Positions 1 to 7,370 of a stretch of DNA of 40,805 bases are shown here, piece by piece. The position numbers and the translations under genes were made by a program. Numbering within the stretch: position 1 is the first letter of the stretch; each line of letters begins with the position of its first letter. Location of the stretch: contig NZ_BMQQ01000004.1 in NCBI RefSeq assembly GCF_014648195.1, forward strand, positions 6,018 to 46,822. The letters run 5' to 3'. Origin of the DNA: Streptomyces purpureus. Its GTDB lineage: Bacteria; Actinomycetota; Actinomycetes; Streptomycetales; Streptomycetaceae. A model generated the notes under the pieces. It was not told where the DNA came from, did not search any database, and saw only the letters and a program-made list of their open reading frames with translations.

Positions 1-20
1 CCTGAGACCGGCTCCGCCGC

Positions 21-44
21 GCCGGGCCGAGCACGAGGCCCGGC
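21..44 (+). terminator. Hairpin in the window's leading edge
   Basis: An 8-bp perfect inverted repeat, GCCGGGCC (21-28) and GGCCCGGC (37-44), with an 8-nt loop and no T-run. A TGA lies at 3-5 in one plus frame, so this could be the end of an upstream gene followed by a terminator. Too little of that gene is present to identify it. Confidence 0.3.
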
Positions 45-125
45 AGGCCGCCCCCGGGGCACCCGACCCCCTCCCTCCCCGGCCGGCCGCAAGGCCGCCC
101 GCCGTGGCCGGTACCGTTGCGGATC

Positions 126-1292
126 ATGCGGATCATCCTTTTCACCGGGGCCGGCGGAGCCGGGCGGACCACCGTTGCCGCGGCCAGTGCTCTGAGTGGG
201 GCCCGCCGGGGTGGGCGCGTGCTTCTGGTGTCTTCCGAGGCCGGCGGGCTGCTCGGCGCCGTCCCCGGGACCCGGCCCACGCCTGTGGCCGACGGGCTGT
301 GGGCGGTGCGCGTCGACTCCGGGGCCGACTTCCGGCGGGAACTGCTCGCCCTGCAGGACCGTGCCGGCGCCGCGCTCGACCTCCTCGGGGCCGCGCCGCT
401 GGAGGACGCCGAGCTCACCGAGCTGCCCGGCAGCACCCACTTCGCCCTGCTGCGGGCCCTGCGCGACGCCGCCGCGGGCGACTGGGACACCGTCGTCGTC
501 GACCTGCCCCCGCTGCGCGACGCCCTCGCCCTGCTCGCGCTGCCCGCCGAGCTCCGCCGCTACCTGCGGCGCCTCCTGCCGCCCGAACGGCAGGCCGCCC
601 GCGCCCTGCGCCCCATGCTCGCCCAGCTCGCCGGCGTCCCCATGCCCGCCCAGTGGCTGTACGCGACCGCCGCCCGCCTGGAGGAGGAGTTCGCCGCCGT
701 CCAGGCCGTCGTCGACGCCCCCACCACCTCCGTACGGCTCGTCCTCGAACCCGGCCCCGCCGCCGAGGACACCCTCCGCACCGCCCGCCTCGGCTGCGCC
801 CTGCACGGCCTCACCCTCGACGCCGTCGTAGCCAACCGCCTCCTGCCCGCGGAGACCCCCGACCCCTGGTTCGCCGGACTCGTCGCCCAGCAGCGCAAGC
901 ACCTCGACGAGCTCCACGCCGAGCTGGGCGCCGTCACCGAGCTGCCGCACCTCGGGGCCGACCCGCGCGGCCTCGACGACCTGGCCCGCCTCGACCCCGG
1001 CCCCGCCCCGGACGCCCCCGTACCCGCCCCCGCCACGGAGTGGACCGTCGAGGACCTGCGTGACAGCGACGGCATCCTCGTCTGGCGCCTGCCCCTGCCC
1101 GGAGCCGTCAAGAGCGACCTCGGGCTCGTCCGCCGCGGCGACGAACTCCTCCTGCGTGCCGGACCGTTCCGCCGCAACCTCCCCCTCCCGTCCGTCCTGC
1201 GCCGCTGCACCGTCTCCGGCGCCGGACTCACCGACGGCGTCCTCCGCATCCGCTTCACCCCGGACCCGGGGCTGTGGCCGACGACGGGCTGA
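126..1292 (+). CDS. ArsA-family ATPase-like protein with altered P-loop
   Basis: 388 aa. The N-terminal half has the fold signature of the ArsA/Get3 deviant Walker A ATPases: a first beta strand, then residues 7-16 reading TGAGGAGRTT. Get3/ArsA proteins normally read TGKGGVGKTT there, so both lysines are replaced (Ala9, Arg14). A VVVDLPPLRD segment resembles the family's second nucleotide strand. The last 70 residues (from about WRLPLPG to FTPDPGLWP) look like the small HSP20-like domain that closes many actinobacterial ArsA proteins. ATG 126 is chosen over TTG 117 because the conserved strand begins directly after it; neither start has a clear ribosome site, and TACCGT lies 8 nt upstream of the ATG. 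In ArsA/Get3 the ATPase drives arsenite efflux or tail-anchored protein targeting. There are no ars genes nearby, so the role here is unknown. Fold assignment is good, activity doubtful. Confidence 0.85.
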   Translation: MRIILFTGAGGAGRTTVAAASALSGARRGGRVLLVSSEAGGLLGAVPGTRPTPVADGLWAVRVDSGADFRRELLALQDRAGAALDLLGAAPLEDAELTELPGSTHFALLRALRDAAAGDWDTVVVDLPPLRDALALLALPAELRRYLRRLLPPERQAARALRPMLAQLAGVPMPAQWLYATAARLEEEFAAVQAVVDAPTTSVRLVLEPGPAAEDTLRTARLGCALHGLTLDAVVANRLLPAETPDPWFAGLVAQQRKHLDELHAELGAVTELPHLGADPRGLDDLARLDPGPAPDAPVPAPATEWTVEDLRDSDGILVWRLPLPGAVKSDLGLVRRGDELLLRAGPFRRNLPLPSVLRRCTVSGAGLTDGVLRIRFTPDPGLWPTTG

Positions 1293-1362
1293 ACGCCCTA
1301 CCGCCGTTCGGGTACCGTCGGAGGTAGTCGAAGGAACCCGTCCCGCCCGCAGGAGAAACGCC

Positions 1363-1893
1363 ATGAGCGATGCCACCGAGCGTCCCGCCGCCGACTCGGA
1401 CGCCTGGGCGAAGGCCTGCGCCGAGGACCTGGAGGCGGAGAAGGCGCGCCGCCGCGCGGAACAGGGCGGCGAGCCCGGCTCGGCCGCCGACGAGTTCCGC
1501 AAGCTCTTCGACGCCGTCGCGGACAAGGTGTCCTCGCTGAAGTCACCCCTGTTCGGCATGGCGGCGCAGGGCGGCGTGCAGCAGTTCGTCCAGCAGGCGA
1601 AGGCCGTGGTCGAGCCCGTCATCGAGCGCAACCCGCAGGTCTTCGACCACCTCGCCGCGGCCGGCAACGAACTCCTCGCCGCGTACCGCTCCGCCGTCGA
1701 GGGCCACGAGCGCCGCTGGACCCGCGAGCAGACCTGGAGCGACCGGGCCTCCGCCCAGGACGGCCCGGCCACCGAGCCCGGCACGGAGCCCGACGGCCCC
1801 CGCGGCAACCCCGGCAGCAACCCCGGCTCCACGCCCGGCACCAAGAAGGACGACGAAGGCCCCGCCACCGGCGAACAGATCGACCTGGACTGA
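1363..1893 (+). CDS. DUF5304-type protein upstream of glucokinase (SCO2127-like)
   Basis: 176 aa, soluble and very hydrophilic. The start is fixed by AGGAG at 1351-1355, 7 nt before ATG 1363. The N-terminus is charged and rich in Ala/Glu/Arg. A central segment of about 60 residues (from DEFRKLFDAVADKV to LLAAYRSAVEGHERRW) is helical and is the probable conserved domain. The C-terminal 50 residues are Pro/Gly/Asp/Glu-rich and probably disordered. It lies 101 nt upstream of glkA on the same strand. From memory, the S. coelicolor gene in this place, SCO2127, has been linked to restoring glucose kinase activity and carbon catabolite repression; that is literature recall, not something visible here. 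No catalytic motif is recognisable. Confidence 0.85.
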   Translation: MSDATERPAADSDAWAKACAEDLEAEKARRRAEQGGEPGSAADEFRKLFDAVADKVSSLKSPLFGMAAQGGVQQFVQQAKAVVEPVIERNPQVFDHLAAAGNELLAAYRSAVEGHERRWTREQTWSDRASAQDGPATEPGTEPDGPRGNPGSNPGSTPGTKKDDEGPATGEQIDLD

Positions 1894-1994
1894 CCGTCCT
1901 CGACCTGGACGGATCGTCCCGGACTGATCAGCGGTGACCGCACCCTCGGGTACGGTTGGCCCTTAGCGGGGCTCGACCGAAAACTGAGGGACAC

Positions 1995-2936
1995 ATGGGA
2001 CTCACCATCGGCGTCGACATCGGCGGCACGAAGATCGCGGCCGGCGTGGTCGACGAAGAGGGCACGATCCTCGACACCCACACGGTGCCCACCCCGCCGA
2101 CCGCCGAAGGCATCGTCGACGCGATCTGCGCCGCCGTCTCCGAGGCCGGCAAGGGCCACCAGATCGAGGCCGTCGGCATCGGCGCGGCCGGATACGTCGA
2201 CGACAAGCGCGCCACCGTACTCTTCGCGCCCAACATCCACTGGCGGCACGAGCCGCTGAAGGACAAGGTCGAGCAGCGCGTGGGCCTGCCGGTCGTGGTG
2301 GAGAACGACGCCAACGCCGCCGCCTGGGGCGAGTACCGCTTCGGCGCCGGCCAGGGCCATGACGACGTCATCTGCATCACCCTCGGCACCGGCCTCGGCG
2401 GCGGCATCATCATCGGCAACAAGCTGCGCCGCGGCCGCTTCGGCGTGGCCGCCGAGTTCGGCCACATCCGGGTCGTACCCGACGGCCTGCTGTGCGGCTG
2501 CGGCAGCCAGGGCTGCTGGGAGCAGTACGCCTCCGGGCGCGCCCTCGTCCGATACGCCCGCCAGCGCGCCAACGCCACCCCCGAGAACGCCCGGATCCTG
2601 CTGGGCCTGGGCGACGGCACCCCCGCGGGCATCGAGGGCAAGCACGTCTCCGCGGCCGCCCGCCAGGGCGACCCCGTCGCCATCGACTCGTTCCGCGAAC
2701 TGGCCCGCTGGGCCGGCGCGGGCCTCGCCGACCTGGCCTCGCTCTTCGACCCGTCGGCGTTCATCGTCGGCGGCGGCGTCTCCGACGAGGGCGAGCTGGT
2801 CCTCGACCCCATCCGCAAGTCCTTCCGCCGCTGGCTGATCGGCGGCCAGTGGCGCCCGCACGCCCAGGTCCTCGCCGCCCAGCTCGGCAACAAGGCCGGT
2901 CTGGTCGGCGCGGCGGACCTGGCCCGCCAGGGCTGA
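1995..2936 (+). CDS. glkA: ROK-family glucokinase
   Basis: 313 aa, close to the roughly 317 aa of S. coelicolor glucokinase. It phosphorylates glucose with ATP and in Streptomyces is also required for glucose repression. The ATP-binding motif is IGVDIGGTKIAAGVV at the N-terminus. The sugar-binding segment VENDANAAAWGE contains the catalytic-base Asp. The ROK zinc motif is CGCGSQGCWEQYASG, with the Cys-x-Cys-Gly-x4-Cys pattern complete. GAGGG at 1986-1990 selects ATG 1995 over the in-frame TTG 1956. The gene is followed by a strong hairpin at 2957-2994, so its transcript probably ends there. It is a housekeeping gene in the same order as in S. coelicolor; identification is firm. Confidence 0.96.
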   Translation: MGLTIGVDIGGTKIAAGVVDEEGTILDTHTVPTPPTAEGIVDAICAAVSEAGKGHQIEAVGIGAAGYVDDKRATVLFAPNIHWRHEPLKDKVEQRVGLPVVVENDANAAAWGEYRFGAGQGHDDVICITLGTGLGGGIIIGNKLRRGRFGVAAEFGHIRVVPDGLLCGCGSQGCWEQYASGRALVRYARQRANATPENARILLGLGDGTPAGIEGKHVSAAARQGDPVAIDSFRELARWAGAGLADLASLFDPSAFIVGGGVSDEGELVLDPIRKSFRRWLIGGQWRPHAQVLAAQLGNKAGLVGAADLARQG

Positions 2937-2956
2937 CGCCCCGCCAACGGCCGTAC

Positions 2957-2994
2957 AGCGCCCGCCGCGTCCTCCAGTGGAGGCGGCGGGCGCT
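2957..2994 (+). terminator. glkA terminator hairpin
   Basis: AGCGCCCGCCG at the 5' side pairs with CGGCGGGCGCT at the 3' side, and CCTCC pairs with GGAGG at the tip around an AGT loop. The stem is nearly continuous, with no T-run, as is usual for Streptomyces terminators. It lies 20 nt after the glkA stop. Confidence 0.75.
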
Positions 2995-3011
2995 GCCGTA
3001 TCTTGCTGCGC

Positions 3012-3800
3012 ATGGCGACCAGCGAACTGCCCAACTCCCGCACCGAACCGGACGGTTCGGCCGTGATCCGGGTGCTCAGCTACAACATCCGCTCCCTGCG
3101 CGACGACGAGGACGCCTGTGCCCGCGTCATCCGCGCCTGCCGGCCCGACGTCGTCTTCATCCAGGAGGCGCCCCGCTTCTTCCGCTGGCGCAAGCACGCC
3201 GCCCGGCTCGCAGCCAAGAGCGAGCTGCTCGTCCTGAGCGGCGGCGCCACCGCCTCGGGCCCACTGCTGCTCTGCTCCCTGCGGGCGACCGTGGAACGGA
3301 CCGAGGACATCCTCCTGCCGCTCACCCCGGGCCTGCACCGCCGCGGCTTCGCGACCGCCGTCGTACGCTTCGCGGGAGCCCGGGTCGGACTGGTCAGCTG
3401 CCATCTGAGCCTGCGCGAGGACGAGCGGTACGCGCAGAGCGGCATGCTCCTCGACCGGCTCGCCGGGATGGGCGTCCCGCACGCCGTCGCCGCCGGGGAC
3501 GTCAACGAACGCCCGGACGGCCGCAGCTTCAAGCGTCTCGCCGCCGAGCTCCAGGACTGCTGGGCCGTACGCCCCTGGGGCGCCGAACACACCTCGACAC
3601 CCGCCGACCCGCACCAGCGCATCGACGCCGTCTTCGCCACCCCCGGCATCGAGGTCCTCGGCTGCGGAGTCCCCCTGGACCTGCCGGGGATCGGCGCGGC
3701 GGACCTGACGGCGGCGACGGACCATCTCCCGGTCCTCGCCGCCCTGCGGATCCCCGCCACCCAGGACGCGCCGAAGAACGCGCCCCAGGCCGTGTCCTAG
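3012..3800 (+). CDS. Endonuclease/exonuclease/phosphatase-family protein
   Basis: 262 aa. All landmarks of the DNase I/EEP metal-dependent fold are present in order: LSYNIR (Asn), VFIQEAP (metal-binding Glu), SCHLSL (His), AAGDVNERPDG (Asp/Asn), QRIDAVFATPG, and the final TDHLPVLAAL (Asp-His). The family cuts phosphodiester bonds in nucleic acids, lipids or second messengers; the substrate cannot be read from sequence. There is no signal peptide, so it is cytoplasmic. ATG 3012 is preferred to TTG 3003. No ribosome site precedes it, but TATCTT at 2999-3004 sits 7 nt upstream, the spacing of a leaderless promoter, immediately after the glkA terminator. Its stop codon overlaps the stop of the opposite-strand gene. 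Confidence 0.88.
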   Translation: MATSELPNSRTEPDGSAVIRVLSYNIRSLRDDEDACARVIRACRPDVVFIQEAPRFFRWRKHAARLAAKSELLVLSGGATASGPLLLCSLRATVERTEDILLPLTPGLHRRGFATAVVRFAGARVGLVSCHLSLREDERYAQSGMLLDRLAGMGVPHAVAAGDVNERPDGRSFKRLAAELQDCWAVRPWGAEHTSTPADPHQRIDAVFATPGIEVLGCGVPLDLPGIGAADLTAATDHLPVLAALRIPATQDAPKNAPQAVS

Positions 3801-4399
3801 ACCACCGCGCCCCGGCCGGGATCGTCGTCGTCCTCGTCGTCACCGTGCTTCATCCGGCCCACCAGCGTCGCGAACCCGCCGAGGAACCCGCCCACACAGA
3901 CCGTCGTCAGCCACCACGTCATGTCCCACGACAGCAGCACGGCGAGCAGCATCAGGACCGGGCCGCCCAGCACCCCGAGCCACGCGAACTTCGTGGTCGC
4001 GTCGGCCTCCGGCAGCGGCGGCGGCTCCGGCGGCACGAAATGGCCCTCGTCGCCGTCGCCGTGCGCGGCGTCCCCGTCGGACGGCTCCGCCACGCTGTAG
4101 TCGCGCGGACCGGCCGCCGGGCCCACACCGGGCGCGAAGACCACCGAGCTGCCCAGCGGCTTGGCGGGCGGCGTCTCGCTGCCCCCGCCGGAGTCCTTCG
4201 GCCCCTTCGGCGTCTCGTTGACGTCGTCCTCCAGCAGGGCCAGGTCCTCCACCGACTTGAACGGCTTCGCCCCCGGCGGATCGGCCGGCTCGTCGCCGTA
4301 CCCGGCGACGATCGCCGCCCAGGCCGCCTCCTCGTCGATCGGCTGCGGCTCGCGGTCCTCCTCGTGGTCCGATCCCTGTGAGTCCTGCTGCTCAGCCAC
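3797..4399 (-). CDS. Acidic protein with two C-terminal membrane helices, function unknown
   Basis: 200 aa. Residues 1-130 are hydrophilic, strongly acidic and Pro/Gly-rich, probably disordered. Two hydrophobic helices follow (FAWLGVLGGPVLMLLAVLLSW and WWLTTVCVGGFLGGFATLVG), then a short tail ending in an Asp run (DDEDDDDPG). The GTG start at 4399 has GAAGGG upstream and overlaps the esterase stop by 8 nt (GTGGCTGA), so translation is probably coupled to the esterase. GTG 4426 is possible but lies deep inside the esterase gene. Its TAG stop shares the palindrome CTAG with the stop of the convergent gene. I do not recognise the family; it is conserved in this place in Streptomyces as far as I recall. 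Confidence 0.82.
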   Translation of the reverse strand: MAEQQDSQGSDHEEDREPQPIDEEAAWAAIVAGYGDEPADPPGAKPFKSVEDLALLEDDVNETPKGPKDSGGGSETPPAKPLGSSVVFAPGVGPAAGPRDYSVAEPSDGDAAHGDGDEGHFVPPEPPPLPEADATTKFAWLGVLGGPVLMLLAVLLSWDMTWWLTTVCVGGFLGGFATLVGRMKHGDDEDDDDPGRGAVV

Positions 4400-5171
4400 C
4401 GGTCGTGCTTCCCTTCGTCGCGACACCCGAAGCGAGCCGGCCGATGAACGCGTAACTCTCCTCGAAGATCCGCCCCGCGTCGTGGTCCAACGTCGCCACG
4501 TGGTAGCTCTGTTCCAGCAGGATCTCCCGGACGTCCGTGGAGGAGATCCGGCTCAGGATCCGGGCCGAGTCCGCGGGCGGCACGACATGGTCCTGCGGGC
4601 TGTGCAGCAGCACCACCGGCTGCGTGACCTGCGGAAGCTCACGGTCGACGGTCCGGAAGAACTGGCGCACCGAATGGGCCGCGTGCAGCGGGACCCGCTC
4701 GTAGCCGACCTCCGTCACGCCCTCCTTGGCGATGTCGCTGGTGAGCCCCTTGGTCGTCCGCACCATATGGCGGGCGACCGGCAGCGCGTACGCCGACAGG
4801 CCGTGGACCTTGTTCGCCGGGTTCACCAGCACGATGCCGCTGATCGCGTCGCCGTGCTTGGCGGCGAGCCGCAGCGTCAGCGCCCCGCCCATCGACAGGC
4901 CGAAGACGAAGACCCGGCCGCACCGCTCGCGCAGCGCCCGCAGCTCCCGGTCCACCTCCGCGTACCAGTCCTGCCACGTCGTGACCTGCATGTCCTCCCA
5001 GCGTGTGCCGTGACCGGGCAGCAGCGGCAGCGACACAGTGAGCCCGCGCTCGGCCAGATACTCCGCCCAGGGGCGCAGCGACTGCGGGGAACCGGTGAAT
5101 CCGTGACAGAGAAGGACGCCGACCTCTCCGCCCTCATGGCGGTACGGCTCGGCTCCGGGGAGGACCGGCAC
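4392..5171 (-). CDS. Alpha/beta-hydrolase carboxylesterase or lipase
   Basis: 259 aa, the typical size of the Est30-like and monoglyceride-lipase-like esterases. The oxyanion loop is LLCHGFTGSP, the GHG motif follows, the nucleophile elbow is FGLSMGG (Ser93), the acid is in HSPQDHVVPP, and the base is the His in SYHVATLDHD. These hydrolyse short to medium carboxyl esters or monoacylglycerols in the cytoplasm. The GTG start at 5171 is chosen because AGGAG lies 6 nt upstream and the reading frame then begins at PVLPGAEPY, just before the first conserved strand. The frame stays open far upstream, but that is a GC-rich artefact. First gene of a two-gene operon with the membrane protein at 3797-4399. 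It is divergent from plsC, so a lipid role is plausible by neighbourhood only. Confidence 0.9.
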   Translation of the reverse strand: MPVLPGAEPYRHEGGEVGVLLCHGFTGSPQSLRPWAEYLAERGLTVSLPLLPGHGTRWEDMQVTTWQDWYAEVDRELRALRERCGRVFVFGLSMGGALTLRLAAKHGDAISGIVLVNPANKVHGLSAYALPVARHMVRTTKGLTSDIAKEGVTEVGYERVPLHAAHSVRQFFRTVDRELPQVTQPVVLLHSPQDHVVPPADSARILSRISSTDVREILLEQSYHVATLDHDAGRIFEESYAFIGRLASGVATKGSTTGG

Positions 5172-5334
5172 CGGGGTCTCCTGTTCGGTGGGAGGGATGT
5201 CAGGGAGGCATTTCCATACGGTGATACCCGTGGCTTCACCGTACGCGACCGGACCGACACCGACCAGGGCCGTCACCGCCCCGGAGGAGGGCGGGAGAGG
5301 GAGCGTGGGCCCGTCACGGGTTAAGGTCTGATCC

Positions 5335-5361
5335 ATGGCACACAGGAGGCACTCGAGTTGA
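5335..5361 (+). CDS. Predicted leaderless 8-codon ORF coupled to plsC
   Basis: ATG at 5335 opens the peptide MAHRRHSS, ending in TGA at 5359-5361. TAAGGT at 5322-5327 followed by exactly 7 nt before the ATG has the geometry of a -10 box for a leaderless transcript; I see no good -35. The plsC ribosome site AGGAGG (5344-5349) lies inside this mini-ORF as tandem AGG-AGG arginine codons, and the mini-ORF stop overlaps the plsC TTG start (TTGA, 5358-5361). The layout predicts that ribosomes terminating here reinitiate on plsC. Entirely inferred from sequence geometry. Confidence 0.45.
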   Translation: MAHRRHSS

Positions 5362-6104
5362 TCTACGGCGCAATGAAGTTCTCCATCGGAGGGTCGCTGA
5401 AGCTCGCCTTCAGGCCCTGGGTGGAGGGCCTCGAGAACATTCCCGCCGAGGGGCCGGCGATCCTCGCGAGCAATCACCTCTCCTTCTCCGACTCCTTCTT
5501 CCTGCCGGCCGTACTGGACCGGAAGGTCACCTTCATCGCCAAGGCCGAGTACTTCACCTCGCCCGGCGTGAAGGGGAAGCTCACCGCCGCCTTCTTCAAG
5601 GGCGTCGGCCAGCTCCCGGTGGACCGCTCCGGCGCCCGCGGCGCAGGTGAGGCGGCGATCAAGGCCGGTATCGAGGTCATCGAGAGCGGCGGCCTGTTCG
5701 GCATCTACCCCGAGGGCACCCGCTCCCCGGACGGCCGCCTCTACCGCGGCAAGCCGGGCGGCCTCGCGCGCGTGGCGCTGGCCACCGGCGCCCCGGTCAT
5801 CCCCGTCGCCATGATCGACACCGAGAAGATCCAGCCCCCCGGCAAGATCGTCCCGAAGCTGATGCGCCCCGGGATCCGGATCGGCAAGCCCCTGGACTTC
5901 AGCCGCTACCACGGCATGGACGGCGACCGCTTCATCCTGCGCTCGGTGACCGACGAGGTCATGTACGAGATCATGAAGCTCTCCGGCCAGGAGTACGTCG
6001 ACATCTACGCGACCGCCGCCAAGCGCCAGATCGCGGACGCCGAGAAGGCCGCCAAGGAGGCCGTCAAGGCCGAGATCGCCGAGCGGGAGCAGTCCGGCGC
6101 GTAA
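5358..6104 (+). CDS. plsC: 1-acyl-sn-glycerol-3-phosphate acyltransferase
   Basis: 248 aa. It transfers an acyl group to lysophosphatidic acid to make phosphatidic acid at the inner face of the membrane. The acyltransferase motifs are in order: SNHLSFSDSFF (the catalytic H-x4-D), the region around KGVGQLPVDRSG, and YPEGTRSPDG (phosphate binding), then the hydrophobic APVIPVAMIDT. The C-terminal 30 residues are a charged Ala/Glu/Lys helix. The start is a TTG at 5358 with a perfect AGGAGG 8 nt upstream; the next in-frame ATG (5373) is too far from it. TTG plus the overlapping mini-ORF suggests low or coupled translation. macS follows 51 nt downstream on the same strand and may be co-transcribed. 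Confidence 0.93.
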   Translation: MIYGAMKFSIGGSLKLAFRPWVEGLENIPAEGPAILASNHLSFSDSFFLPAVLDRKVTFIAKAEYFTSPGVKGKLTAAFFKGVGQLPVDRSGARGAGEAAIKAGIEVIESGGLFGIYPEGTRSPDGRLYRGKPGGLARVALATGAPVIPVAMIDTEKIQPPGKIVPKLMRPGIRIGKPLDFSRYHGMDGDRFILRSVTDEVMYEIMKLSGQEYVDIYATAAKRQIADAEKAAKEAVKAEIAEREQSGA

Positions 6105-6155
6105 TCCCGCGCGCACAGCGGGGTTTGAGGTCCGGGGTTTCGGGGGGCAGGGAAG

Positions 6156-7370
6156 ATGGCCAGGCGCGAGCGTGTCGTACGGATGTCGGTCGAGCAGCCG
6201 CTGTGGCGCGCGCTCACCGGCTACCGCCTCCTCACCATGGTGTACGCCGTAGCGATCTTCGTCTTCGGGCGGGACGCGTACGAGCGGCCCTGGGTGGCGA
6301 TCGGCTTCCTCGGCGTCCTCGTGGTGTGGACGCTGGCGACCCTGCCCAAGGTGGCCGCCGCCGCCAGCTGCACCCGGCGGTTCCTGGTCGCCGACCTGAC
6401 CATCGCCCTCACCGGCATCCTGCTCACCCCGCTCGCCGACGTCCACGCCCAGCAGTTCGACGGCCCGACCCTGCCGACCATCTGGACGGCCGGATCGGTC
6501 CTCGCCTACGCCATCAAGGGCGGCTGGCGCTGGGCCGCGTTCGCGTCCTCGCTGGTCGCCGCCGCCAACCTTGTCGAGCGCGGCAGCCCCAGCCGGGACA
6601 CCCTGCACAACGTCCTGCTGGTCTGGATCGCCTCGGTCGCCATCGGCTACGTCGTCGAGATCGCCCGCGCCTCCGAACGCACCCTCGCCCGCGCCCTGGA
6701 GATCGAGGCAGCCACCCGCGAACGCGAGCGCCTCGCCCGGGACATCCACGACAGCGTCCTGCAGGTCCTCGCCATGGTGCAGCGGCGCGGCACGGCCATC
6801 GGCGGCGAGGCCGCCGAGCTGGGCAGGATGGCAGGCGAGCAGGAGGTCGCCCTGCGCACCCTGGTCGCCGGCGGCCTGTCCCGTCCCTCCCTGGTCTCCG
6901 AGGACGAGGCCGAAGGCGCGGTCGTACGGATCGTGGAAGAGCCGGACGACCCCGCCGGCCCGGTCGATCTGCGGGCGCTGCTCGCCCCGCGCGCCGGGGC
7001 CAGGGTCACGCTCGCCGACCCGGGCGCCCCGGTCCCGCTGCCGCCCGAGGCGGCCCGGGAGTTGGCCGCCGCTGTCGGTGCCGCCCTGGACAATGTCCGC
7101 AGACATGCCGGGGACGGCGCCCAGGCGTGGATCCTCGTCGAGGACTGGGGGGACGAAGTGATCGTGACCGTGCGGGACGACGGCCCCGGCATCCCCGAGG
7201 GCCGCCTCGCCCAGGCCGAGGGCGAGGGCCGGATGGGCGTCGCCCTGTCCATCCGGGGGCGGTTGCGCGATCTGGGCGGTACGGCCGAGCTGATCTCGGT
7301 CCCCGGGCAGGGTACGGAAGTCGAGTTGAAGGTTCCACGCGCGCGTGGGGGGAAGGCGGGCACGCGATGA
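6156..7370 (+). CDS. macS: MacS-family sensor histidine kinase
   Basis: 404 aa. About six hydrophobic segments fill residues 10-165 (for example LLTMVYAVAIFVFG and LLVWIASVAIGYVV), so this is a membrane-embedded sensor without a large extracellular domain. The dimerisation box is RERLARDIHDSVLQVLAMVQ with the phospho-acceptor His near residue 198, in the HisKA_3 (NarL-partner) style. The ATPase domain shows NVRRHAG (N box), VRDDGPGIPEG (G1) and GRMGVALSIRGRLRDLGG (G2). ATG 6156 is used; ATG 6183 is an alternative. It overlaps macR by 4 nt (ATGA). As I recall, the S. coelicolor homologous pair SCO2120/2121 is named MacRS and affects morphology and actinorhodin production; the signal is unknown. 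Confidence 0.92.
   Translation: MARRERVVRMSVEQPLWRALTGYRLLTMVYAVAIFVFGRDAYERPWVAIGFLGVLVVWTLATLPKVAAAASCTRRFLVADLTIALTGILLTPLADVHAQQFDGPTLPTIWTAGSVLAYAIKGGWRWAAFASSLVAAANLVERGSPSRDTLHNVLLVWIASVAIGYVVEIARASERTLARALEIEAATRERERLARDIHDSVLQVLAMVQRRGTAIGGEAAELGRMAGEQEVALRTLVAGGLSRPSLVSEDEAEGAVVRIVEEPDDPAGPVDLRALLAPRAGARVTLADPGAPVPLPPEAARELAAAVGAALDNVRRHAGDGAQAWILVEDWGDEVIVTVRDDGPGIPEGRLAQAEGEGRMGVALSIRGRLRDLGGTAELISVPGQGTEVELKVPRARGGKAGTR

Noticed and set aside
4392..7106. A 900-codon minus-strand open frame through the esterase, plsC and macS region
   Set aside because: Only the part downstream of GTG 5171 matches a protein family; the rest is antisense to well-recognised plsC and macS and reflects the scarcity of stops in high-GC DNA.
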